Source: Robbsia sp050955065 (lineage in GTDB: Bacteria > Pseudomonadota > Gammaproteobacteria > Burkholderiales > Burkholderiaceae). From it: DNA of 5,374 bases. The notes below the pieces were generated by a model. That model did not search any database, was not told the origin of the DNA, and saw only the letters and a program-made list of their open reading frames with translations. Below are positions 1 through 5,286 of the stretch, piece by piece. The position numbers were made by a program, and so were the translations under genes. Each line of letters starts with the position of its first letter. Position 1 is the first letter of the stretch. The stretch lies in the NCBI GenBank assembly GCA_050955065.1, contig JBPBQT010000077.1, positions 1 through 5,374 of the forward strand. Direction: 5' to 3'.

Positions 1-735
1 GGACTGGTTCAGGCCGTTTCCGCCGGCGACATCGATCGTGATGTCCACGCCTTTGCCGTCGGTCAGGTCCAGAACGTTTTTTTCCCAATCGGGATGCGTC
101 TTGTAATTGATGCCGGCGCTGACGCCAAGCGCCTGCACTTTTGCGAGATTCGCATCGCTGCTCGACGTCGCGATCACGCGCGCGCCATGCGCCACCGCGA
201 TTTGCGCCGCGAAGATCGAAACGCCGCCGGTCCCCTGTACCAGCACCGTCTGCCCCGGCTGCAAGTTGCCGACGTCCATCAGCGAATACCAGGCGGTCAA
301 CGCCGCGATCGGCAGCGTCGACGCCTGTTCGTCGGTCATCATGCCCGGCGCGCGTACCGCGCTTTCCTCGTGAATGATCATGTACTCGGCCAACCCGCCG
401 GGGAGCGGCATGCCGAGGCAGAAATCCGGCTCGTTCGGACCGGGAGGACCGTCGATCCACCGCGAGTACAGGGTCGAGTTCACGCGATCGCCGATCTTGA
501 ACCGACTGACGCCCTCACCCGTGGCGACGACCGTGCCGGCAGCATCCGATACGGGAATGAGCGGTCTCGGGACGAGATGCGGTTCGTAAATGCCGTCTAC
601 GATCGCTTTATCGCGAAAGTTCAGCGATACCGCACCGACTTTCACCAGCAACTCGCCGGGCTGGGGCTGCGGAGTGGCGACGTCTTCCTGAGATAGATTT
701 TTTAGACCAAAGTCTTTTAGCAACCATGCTTTCAT
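1..735 (-). CDS. Zinc-independent alcohol dehydrogenase / quinone oxidoreductase (MDR family), 3' end outside window
   Basis: The frame gives 245 residues from an ATG at 735-733 and runs off the left edge without a stop. MDR enzymes of this type are usually about 330-340 aa, so some 90 C-terminal residues are missing. It has the GroES-like N-terminal domain (about 1-130), with NFRD at 39-42, a GDRV at 82-85 and a GGLAEY at 113-118. A Rossmann domain follows, with GTGGVS at 168-173 and a substrate/cofactor-binding stretch around 186-240. The catalytic Cys and the four-Cys structural zinc lobe of zinc alcohol dehydrogenases are absent, so it belongs with NAD(P)H-dependent quinone-oxidoreductase-like, zinc-free members. 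It is probably cytosolic and NADPH-using; the substrate cannot be told. The start is supported by an AGGAG (complement of 742-746) 6 bases upstream. It is divergent from the hydrolase gene and has no evident functional link to it. Confidence 0.9.
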   Translation of the reverse strand, partial: MKAWLLKDFGLKNLSQEDVATPQPQPGELLVKVGAVSLNFRDKAIVDGIYEPHLVPRPLIPVSDAAGTVVATGEGVSRFKIGDRVNSTLYSRWIDGPPGPNEPDFCLGMPLPGGLAEYMIIHEESAVRAPGMMTDEQASTLPIAALTAWYSLMDVGNLQPGQTVLVQGTGGVSIFAAQIAVAHGARVIATSSSDANLAKVQALGVSAGINYKTHPDWEKNVLDLTDGKGVDITIDVAGGNGLNQS

Positions 736-980
736 TGTGTGCTCCTGTCGGGCTTTGGGTTTTGTCGTGAATGACGGCGCGCAATGTCATGCTGCACGGT
801 CCAGTATCGGCCAGGTGAAGCAAACATGCTGACCGATGGCATATCGAAGCCGATGGGGGCAGTCCGCATCCGCGGAGCCTGATTGCTGGTTTCGTTCGCT
901 CGACAATGCACAGGGAATCGCCGAAAATCGAATCCGCCAATATCGCGAACGGTCGAGACCGATCACCTCCCCAAAAAGGC

Positions 981-1040
981 GTTGCCATGACGATTCGTCG
1001 CGACGAGCTTCACGCTGTCGATATCGACACCGACATCGAA
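981..1040 (+). repeat. Diverged direct repeat, copy A: start of hydrolase gene
   Basis: This segment covers the start region and first 18 codons of the hydrolase gene. It aligns with 2084-2140 at 45 of 57 positions with one 3-base gap. Differences fall largely at third codon positions, and both copies read with a start codon at the same alignment column. The likeness stops immediately past the shared ATCGAA, and I saw no clear match upstream. Confidence 0.65.
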
Positions 1041-1463
1041 GCCGACTGGATGCATGCCGCACTCGCGGAACTCGGCATTCGCCGTTTTCCGGTCGGCGAC
1101 ACGAATCCCCGGATCGTCGAGTACAACAATCACACCAATCTGGTTGGCTATGACGACAAGATCTCCTGGTGCTCGTCGTACGTGAACTGGTGCATGGCAC
1201 GTGTCGGGATTTCGGGTACGGGCTCGGCCTTGGCCCGATCCTGGCTTGAATGGGGGACGCCTCTCGCCACACCATGTTATGGCTGCGTCGTGGTGCTTAC
1301 GCGGGACGATCCTCCGAGCTGGCGGGGACACGTCGGGTTCTACCTCCGTCATGACGCCGATTCTGTATATCTGCTGGGGGGAAATCAGCTGGAGGAAGTT
1401 CGCGAATTGGCCTATCCGATAGGTTCCGTGCTGGGCTACAGATGGCCGATCTGCGTGTCATGA
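987..1463 (+). CDS. TIGR02594-type NlpC/P60/CHAP-like cysteine hydrolase
   Basis: A 158-aa protein resembling the TIGR02594 family, found in phages and bacteria and related to NlpC/P60 and CHAP peptidoglycan amidases/peptidases. The family domain begins near W21 (WMHAALAELG). Diagnostic parts are NPRIVEY at 40-46, WCSSYVNWC at 61-69 with likely nucleophile C62, GHVGFY at 114-119 with likely catalytic H115, GGNQ at 131-134 with a possible third polar residue N133, and the closing GYRWP at 150-154. There is no signal peptide or membrane segment, so export would need a holin, secretion system or lysis. The ATG at 987 is preferred because AAAAAGG (973-979) lies 7 bases upstream; an ATG at 906 would add 27 unsupported residues. 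Residues 1-18 are not typical of the family and match the start of the HigA-type remnant at 2090. Its stop overlaps the GNAT start. The cell-wall role is family knowledge, not shown here. Confidence 0.85.
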   Translation: MTIRRDELHAVDIDTDIEADWMHAALAELGIRRFPVGDTNPRIVEYNNHTNLVGYDDKISWCSSYVNWCMARVGISGTGSALARSWLEWGTPLATPCYGCVVVLTRDDPPSWRGHVGFYLRHDADSVYLLGGNQLEEVRELAYPIGSVLGYRWPICVS

Positions 1464-1936
1464 GCGGCCCGCCCATTGTTCGAGCCGCCGTACCCGCTGA
1501 CGCGGTTGCGCTCCAATCGCTTTATCGCCAGTTGATCGACGACGAAAACGTGAATGTGGCCGGGCCCCAGATCCAGCGCATCGCGGATGAGGGTCGCGGA
1601 CGGCTGTTCATTTGCGAGAGCGATGGGCATGTGATCGCGACAGCCCTGGTAGCTCTATGTGCAGATGTCATGTATGGCGGTCAGCCCTTCGCGGTGATTG
1701 ACAATGTCGTCGTAAGTCAAACATGCCGCGGGCGAGGAATCGGTCGAATTCTGCTGCGGGAGGTCGAGCAATTTTGCTCGTTGCGGGATTGCTCGAAGAT
1801 GATGCTTCTCAGTTCGGCGCTACGCGTCGACGCACATCGTTTCTTCGAGAGTGCAGGGTTTCGCTCTGATTTGAAGCGGGGATTTGTCAAATATCGTCGT
1901 CAGTTTGATCCGCGGGCAGAGCGACAAAAAGTTTGA
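1460..1936 (+). CDS. GNAT-family N-acetyltransferase
   Basis: A 158-aa single-domain GCN5-related acetyltransferase that would transfer acetyl from acetyl-CoA to an amine. The N-terminal strand IVRAAVPADAVALQSLY (6-22) is the usual opening of the fold. Motif A is strand VIDNVVVS at 79-86 followed by the acetyl-CoA pyrophosphate loop R90-G-R-G-I-G95. Motif B contains RVDAHRFFESAGF at 122-134. The ATG at 1460-1462 shares bases with the TGA (1461-1463) of the upstream hydrolase, an ATGA overlap typical of translational coupling. An ATG at 1442 in the same frame would add six residues and a longer overlap, but the fold does not need them. The substrate (drug, polyamine, peptide or protein N-terminus) cannot be read from the sequence. 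The coupling implies production at a fixed ratio to the hydrolase. Confidence 0.88.
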   Translation: MSGPPIVRAAVPADAVALQSLYRQLIDDENVNVAGPQIQRIADEGRGRLFICESDGHVIATALVALCADVMYGGQPFAVIDNVVVSQTCRGRGIGRILLREVEQFCSLRDCSKMMLLSSALRVDAHRFFESAGFRSDLKRGFVKYRRQFDPRAERQKV

Positions 1937-2083
1937 ACGATGGGCTATTTCGGGTGTCCCAAAACAAACAGTCGCAATGCGGCGCGGAAGTTCTGCAGGC
2001 TTGCAAACCTTGGCTGCATGGCAATGAGGCCGGCAATGATTCACCGAAAAAACCGCTTGCTGCCACGATTTTTTCAGAGAGCT

Positions 2084-2140
2084 GTTGTCGTGACGATTTG
2101 TCGTGAACAGCTTCGTACCGTCGATCTCACCGATATCGAA
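2084..2140 (+). repeat. Diverged direct repeat, copy B: start of HigA-type remnant
   Basis: Partner of 981-1040. In this copy the start codon column holds GTG (2090-2092) and the reading continues into a HigA-type helix-turn-helix. Proteins of that family often begin with a short acidic leader of this kind, so the antitoxin is the likelier original owner of the segment. Confidence 0.65.
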
Positions 2141-2347
2141 ACCGGAGAAATCATCCAGCCGCTACACCCCCGCCATATTCTCCGCACGCAATTCCTGACG
2201 CCCTACAACATGTCAGTCAACGTGTTGGCAATGGCGTTGCATGTTCCCCTGCCACGCACCGGCACCATCGGACGCGGGCGTCGATGCCGATGCCTGGCCG
2301 TGCCGTGCCGTGCCGTGCCGTGGAGATTGCTCAGCGAGATCAGGTGA
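2090..2347 (+). pseudogene. Truncated HigA-type (XRE family) antitoxin gene
   Basis: From the GTG at 2090 the frame gives 85 residues. Residues 24-65 match the HigA/VapI antitoxin pattern: HPRHILRTQFL at 27-37 (family usually HPGEILR..F), then NMSVNVLAMALHVP at 40-53 and a recognition segment ending GRGRR at 61-65. The family normally continues with an acidic/alanine-leucine helix, an aromatic-rich end and a total near 95-105 aa. Here the frame after residue 65 (nt 2285 on) turns into Cys/Arg/Pro-rich sequence over GCCGT repeats and stops, so the C-terminal third is missing. The glycine of HPGE is also replaced by R. No HigB toxin is recognisable in the 153 bases upstream or on the other strand. 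The open frame extends upstream to 1940, but that part has no family resemblance. The end overlaps the convergent phosphatase gene by 8 bases. It is probably a relic; a short DNA-binding protein cannot be excluded. Confidence 0.68.
2297..2321 (+). repeat. Pentanucleotide tandem repeat GCCGT x5
   Basis: Five perfect copies of GCCGT lie in the 3' end of the HigA-type remnant, 18 bases before the end of the convergent phosphatase gene. A change of one unit would shift the remnant's frame. With five copies it stops at 2347. With one fewer copy it would read a further short Cys/Arg-rich tail, and with one more it would enter a long open frame antisense to the phosphatase. None of these restores the expected antitoxin C-terminus. 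Confidence 0.9.
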
Positions 2348-3008
2348 GGTGCCGACGCTGCATATGTTGCTGCAGACGGTGAGGCAGCGCCGCCATGTCG
2401 GTGATGACATCGCGCGCGCCTGCCTCGAACAATCGCGCACTATGGCCGGGCGGACAGTGCGACCCACCGGCGAACCCAATCACCGGAATGCCGGCCTGGA
2501 TCGCTGCCATGGTACCCGCGACGCTGTCTTCGACGACCAGGCATTCTCTGGGACAGGTCCGCATCCAGCCGGCGGCGAACAGGAAGACATCGGGTGCCGG
2601 TTTGCCGCGCGCCACCATGCCGGCACTGAGGATGTTTGGCTCGAAGCGCGACGCCAGGCCCGTCACGCGAAGTCCGAGTCGGAGTTTGTCCATTTCGCTG
2701 CTTGACGCCACGCATACCGGGACCTGGATCTGCTGCAGCATGTCGGACACCCCCGGCATCGCCTGCAACTCGCGGCGATAGGCGGCGATGCTGCGTGCGT
2801 GGACCTTGGCCCCATAATCGTCTGGCAACGGTTGCCCCCACTCCGCTTCGATCTCGCGCTGCTGTTCGAGCGCGGGTCGCCCTGCAAAGCGGTGTATCAC
2901 CTGCTCGGTCGTGATCGCAAAGCCGACCTCGGTCAGCGTTTCCGCCACGATCCGGCAGATCAGCACTTCGCTATCTATCAATACGCCATCGCAATCGAAT
3001 ATCAACAT
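2340..3008 (-). CDS. HAD-superfamily (subfamily IA) sugar/polyol-phosphate phosphatase
   Basis: A 222-aa protein of the beta-phosphoglucomutase/phosphatase-like HAD group. Motif I is FDCDGVLIDSE at 4-14, with D5 as the expected nucleophile and D7 as acid/base. An alpha-helical cap spans about 15-85. Motif II is the VASSS at 100-104, motif III is K136 in GKPAPDVF, and motif IV is VVEDS at 158-162 with E160 and D161 as metal ligands. The full set suggests an active enzyme hydrolysing a small phosphorylated sugar or polyol. The ATG at 3008 puts motif I right at the N-terminus, as usual, though no good ribosome site precedes it. A TTG at 3086 would add 26 residues with a basic-hydrophobic look, but also lacks a ribosome site. 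It lies 102 bases downstream of the polyol dehydrogenase gene on the same strand, so cotranscription and a shared pathway are likely. Confidence 0.88.
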   Translation of the reverse strand: MLIFDCDGVLIDSEVLICRIVAETLTEVGFAITTEQVIHRFAGRPALEQQREIEAEWGQPLPDDYGAKVHARSIAAYRRELQAMPGVSDMLQQIQVPVCVASSSEMDKLRLGLRVTGLASRFEPNILSAGMVARGKPAPDVFLFAAGWMRTCPRECLVVEDSVAGTMAAIQAGIPVIGFAGGSHCPPGHSARLFEAGARDVITDMAALPHRLQQHMQRRHLT

Positions 3009-3110
3009 GAGAGAGACCGGAGAGAACGCGTTGAGGAGCAGCAAGGCAATGCAAGATGCAGGGGGAGTCCGCGTCGTGCGGCGCAATGACGAAACGGGCC
3101 GCCGCTCATG

Positions 3111-4448
3111 CTAGCGCGGGGTACTGTTCGCATACGTCGCCGATGCCTGCAGGCGCAAGACATTCACCAGCGCTTCGGTTGACGCCTTGGGGGGCACACC
3201 GAATTTTTCGGCGTAGGCGTGCAGTGGACGCTCGATTTTGCGCAGGAGGATGCTGACAAACGTCTGGACGGCAAAAATGTCATCCTCGGCGGGCGCGCGA
3301 AACCGGTTCAGGATGCGTATGACGGAATCTTCGTTATGGGCGAATCGCGACAGGATGCAGGCAGCGGTCTCGTCAAGGTAGGCGGTAATATCCACGTCGT
3401 GCAGGAACGACGCGTAGGTAGGGTCGGACTGCAGTACTGCCTCCACACCGGCGCGCATCTCGGTAATGATTTCGCCGGCGAAGTAGCGATGCATGGTCGA
3501 GTCGGCGATGAATTCATTCAGTTTCAAATCCATATCACCATTCGTCTCGCGAAATGCCGTCAATGCAATCAGAAGATGCGATCCGTTCAGCAGCCAAACC
3601 TTGATTTCACGTTCCGTTTGCAGATGTTTGCTGAAGGTGACCTTGCTCCCGGACAGCATTTCGGCAAGCGCGGTCTGGCCCCTCTCCTCATGCAAGGTGA
3701 GTTTGCCGTAGCTTTCCGTGGAGACCAGCAGGCGCTCGCGACCGTTTTCCATGCAGCGGTCCATACGACTGCAGATACGGTCGACCAGCGCGGTCACGCA
3801 ATGGATGGGTCTTTGCCCTGGCGTTCCAAGCATGTCCGCGAAGGCCTCGTCAGCGAGTACGTCAGCGGTGTCAAACATGTTTTCGCAGGCCACGAAATAG
3901 AGCCGACCAATGCGCTTTTCTCGTACCTGCGTCGCGTCGTCGTGTGCAGCCGGGCCAGACATCTCGTTCGCGCCGCGCAGCACGTTCAACGCGCGCACCA
4001 CGCCCGCGTAATGTTGCACCTGCACCAATGTGCTGCTGACGATCACGCCTTTGTGTTTTTGGCAAGATTGCTCCAGCACGTTACAGATGAGGGTATCGAT
4101 GTCGTCACCATAGGTGAAGAAACGGTTGTATCGAACCCGACTCCTGCCTCGTTGATCATGCCCATTGCTATGCGATATCAGATAATAGGGTGGCTCGCCA
4201 TCGTCTCGATTGGCGCCATCCGCGAGCAGGGCGTTGCGGCCCACGGCATCGGTCGGTGTCACGGAATCGCATTCTGCCGATGGTGAATCGAATGCCTGCG
4301 ACGGCCTGTCGACCAGCCACCCGGCTTGGGCAGACGGCGAATCGGAAGGCGAGCGGTTGAACAGGACGAGCTCCGAATCCGCGGTCCGCATGTACGGGGC
4401 AATCAGTCCCAAGCCCAATCGGCCGCAACCGAAGTGAATATGTAGCAC
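3111..4448 (-). CDS. Polyol-specific long-chain dehydrogenase (mannitol / mannitol-1-phosphate dehydrogenase-like)
   Basis: A 445-aa member of the mannitol dehydrogenase superfamily (NAD(P)-dependent, zinc-free). The Rossmann loop GCGRLGLG (7-14) sits at the extreme N-terminus, as HFGAG does in mannitol-1-phosphate 5-dehydrogenase (MtlD). ACENM (187-191) and a VDRI (222-225) match conserved spots of that enzyme. The catalytic signature K-x4-N-x2-H is complete: K283, N288, H291 in KVWLLNGSH. The C-terminal helical domain (about 300-445) contains RILNRF near 378-383, comparable to the MtlD segment before its conserved Asn-Pro. It is longer than MtlD (about 380 aa) and shorter than typical mannitol 2-dehydrogenases (about 460-490). 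A polar, repetitive stretch at about 32-100 contains DSPSA twice. Substrate uncertain; the neighbouring phosphatase favours a phosphorylated one such as fructose 6-phosphate/mannitol 1-phosphate. The GTG start at 4448 is chosen over the ATG at 4478 because of the ribosome site at 4456-4460. Confidence 0.8.
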   Translation of the reverse strand: MLHIHFGCGRLGLGLIAPYMRTADSELVLFNRSPSDSPSAQAGWLVDRPSQAFDSPSAECDSVTPTDAVGRNALLADGANRDDGEPPYYLISHSNGHDQRGRSRVRYNRFFTYGDDIDTLICNVLEQSCQKHKGVIVSSTLVQVQHYAGVVRALNVLRGANEMSGPAAHDDATQVREKRIGRLYFVACENMFDTADVLADEAFADMLGTPGQRPIHCVTALVDRICSRMDRCMENGRERLLVSTESYGKLTLHEERGQTALAEMLSGSKVTFSKHLQTEREIKVWLLNGSHLLIALTAFRETNGDMDLKLNEFIADSTMHRYFAGEIITEMRAGVEAVLQSDPTYASFLHDVDITAYLDETAACILSRFAHNEDSVIRILNRFRAPAEDDIFAVQTFVSILLRKIERPLHAYAEKFGVPPKASTEALVNVLRLQASATYANSTPR

Positions 4449-4455
4449 GTGAGCA

Positions 4456-4460
4456 CTCCT
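4456..4460 (-). promoter_or_regulatory. Ribosome binding site fixing the GTG start of the polyol dehydrogenase
   Basis: The minus strand reads AGGAG here, 7 bases before the GTG at 4448-4446. It lies inside the frame if the upstream ATG at 4478 were used, and no comparable site precedes that ATG. The GTG start also brings the Rossmann strand to residue 2, as in related enzymes. Confidence 0.8.
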
Positions 4461-4557
4461 AGTGAATGACTCGACCATCGCCGAGGCGACGCAGAATCGG
4501 AATGAGTCCGGTCGTGCTCGACGAATGTCTTCACCGTATTACATGCTTGCCGGTTGG

Positions 4558-4781
4558 AAGGGAGGAGACCGCGAAAAACGGCTTCGCGAGGCGAATCCCG
4601 GGCCCCGCCCCATTGGGTCCATGTCTGTTTTATCGCCAAAAATGATCGGGCAAATATCGAAAAAGATGAACTTCTTGGATGTCGCGAGTCGCAGGGTCTT
4701 TTCGCCAGGAAAACCGGGGACGACATTGCGCGTGAACTCGAAAACAAGGTACTGACGGAAATTTGCCATGACCAAGCCTGA
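4558..4781 (+). pseudogene. Remnant of a RelE/HigB-type toxin gene (PF06296-like)
   Basis: From about 4611 the frame reads HWVHVCFIAKNDRANI, then EKDEL, and closes at 4781 with a Leu/Ala/Glu-rich helix ending EICHDQA. The FAKNxRxNI core followed by a helical tail is characteristic of the C-terminal half of RelE/HigB toxins of about 110-120 aa that sit directly upstream of an XRE antitoxin. In this frame a TGA at 4503-4505 leaves no room for the N-terminal half, and no ATG start is available. A piece resembling the family's central basic strand (KRLRE followed by NPG) appears at 4558-4602 in the next frame, pointing to a frameshift or small deletion between them. The Gly-Gly-x-Arg segment that normally follows is missing. 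Its stop overlaps the antitoxin start by 14 bases, the arrangement of an intact toxin-antitoxin operon. The toxin is very probably inactive. Confidence 0.72.
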
Positions 4782-5088
4782 ATTCAAAAGCGATGTGTTC
4801 GAGTCGATCCATTCCAGCGTGTCCGGGATGTACCGCTCCGGGACCATCGACAAGACGACGATGCGGCGTTTCGACGAAACATGCCTCGTGATGCCGTCCT
4901 CGCTGGAACCGGAGGAAATCAAACGCATCCGGGAAGCGCAAAACGTCAGCCAGCCTGTTTTCGCCCGGTATCTGAACACCAGCGAAAGCACGGTCGAAAA
5001 ATGGGAATCGGGCACGACGCGACCAAGCGGCATGGCGCGCAAGCTTCTGACGATTGTCCGGAAGCATGGCTCGAAGGTCTTATCTTAA
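4768..5088 (+). CDS. XRE-family antitoxin (HigA/NadS-like), partner toxin decayed
   Basis: A 106-aa protein of a length normal for HigA2/NadS-type antitoxins. The N-terminal half (about 1-44) is the toxin-binding/dimer region, with a start rich in acidic and Ser residues. The C-terminal half carries a helix-turn-helix: EEIKRIREAQNVSQPVFARYL at about 49-69 with the first helices, then STVEKWESGTTRPSG at about 73-87, which includes the recognition helix and the conserved W-E-x-G turn, followed by a closing helix. Proteins of this kind bind toxin and repress their own operon. The gene looks intact while the toxin just upstream is broken, so this is an orphan that may persist as a repressor or protect against a related toxin elsewhere. 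The ATG at 4768 lies inside the toxin remnant's last codons. No strong ribosome site is seen, consistent with former coupling. Confidence 0.87.
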   Translation: MTKPEFKSDVFESIHSSVSGMYRSGTIDKTTMRRFDETCLVMPSSLEPEEIKRIREAQNVSQPVFARYLNTSESTVEKWESGTTRPSGMARKLLTIVRKHGSKVLS

Positions 5089-5097
5089 TGTGACGGT

Positions 5098-5113
5098 TGC
5101 AGCAAAAGCTGCA
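5098..5113. repeat. Small perfect inverted repeat after antitoxin gene
   Basis: TGCAGC and GCTGCA pair around an AAAA loop, ten bases beyond the antitoxin stop. No T run follows, so an intrinsic terminator is not well supported, but the position suits transcript end formation or protection. Confidence 0.6.
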
Positions 5114-5121
5114 CGGGATGG

Positions 5122-5139
5122 GGCGCGCGATCGCGCGCC
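5122..5139. repeat. 18-bp perfect palindrome of alternating GC around GATC
   Basis: GGCGCGCG followed by ATCGCGCGCC-type symmetry gives 18 bases equal to their own reverse complement with no spacer. It could be a dimeric protein site or a cruciform. Alternating GC is also common by chance in such genomes. No T run follows. Confidence 0.75.
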
Positions 5140-5161
5140 GTGTCGGGCCTTCGAACCCAGC

Positions 5162-5176
5162 TTCTGAGCTTCAGAA
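5162..5176. repeat. Inverted repeat TTCTGA / TCAGAA with 3-base spacer
   Basis: A perfect 6-bp stem separated by GCT, within the gap between the antitoxin gene and the tRNA. Function unknown. Confidence 0.6.
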
Positions 5177-5180
5177 TTCC

Positions 5181-5197
5181 CGCCAAAAAAGCTGGCG
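5181..5197. repeat. Inverted repeat CGCCA / TGGCG with A-rich loop
   Basis: A five-base stem with a 7-base loop, followed on the plus strand by GAAAAACC and on the minus strand by no T run. It does not resemble an intrinsic terminator on either strand. Confidence 0.45.
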
Positions 5198-5286
5198 AAA
5201 AACCGTCGTTTCGATGGGAAAAAGCCGGGTTTGGGGGGTATTGAAAGCCCCTAAAATTCTTACCCCATTGATTCTAAATAAAACAG

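Noticed and set aside
736..986. Possible divergent promoters and operator between the oxidoreductase and hydrolase genes
   Set aside because: TTGCTG at 883-888 is weakly like a -35 box but has no matching -10 at proper spacing, and no clear operator symmetry was found.
608..988. Minus-strand open frame spanning the oxidoreductase start and the upstream gap
   Set aside because: It overlaps the real oxidoreductase in another frame, the part in the gap has no recognisable domain, and it lacks a convincing ribosome site.
995..1006. Palindrome TCGTCGCGACGA inside the start of the hydrolase gene
   Set aside because: It falls in codons, is disrupted in the related copy at 2090, and short GC-rich palindromes are frequent by chance.
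1937..2089. HigB-type toxin upstream of the HigA-type remnant, or an insertion-sequence end
   Set aside because: No frame on either strand shows toxin motifs, and no terminal inverted repeats or target duplications were seen.
3009..3086. Signal-peptide-like extension of the phosphatase from a TTG start
   Set aside because: There is no ribosome site before the TTG, and HAD-IA phosphatases usually begin just before motif I, as the ATG at 3008 gives.
3219..4286. A 355-codon open frame on the plus strand opposite the polyol dehydrogenase
   Set aside because: It is antisense to a gene with a complete catalytic motif and a good ribosome site, and its translation resembles no family. Long shadow frames are common at this GC content.
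5144..5159. CGGGCCTTCGAACCCA resembles a tRNA T-arm and might be a decayed attachment site
   Set aside because: Only the short TCGAACCC core matches the nearby tRNA-Leu, the stem does not pair properly, and no acceptor stem follows.
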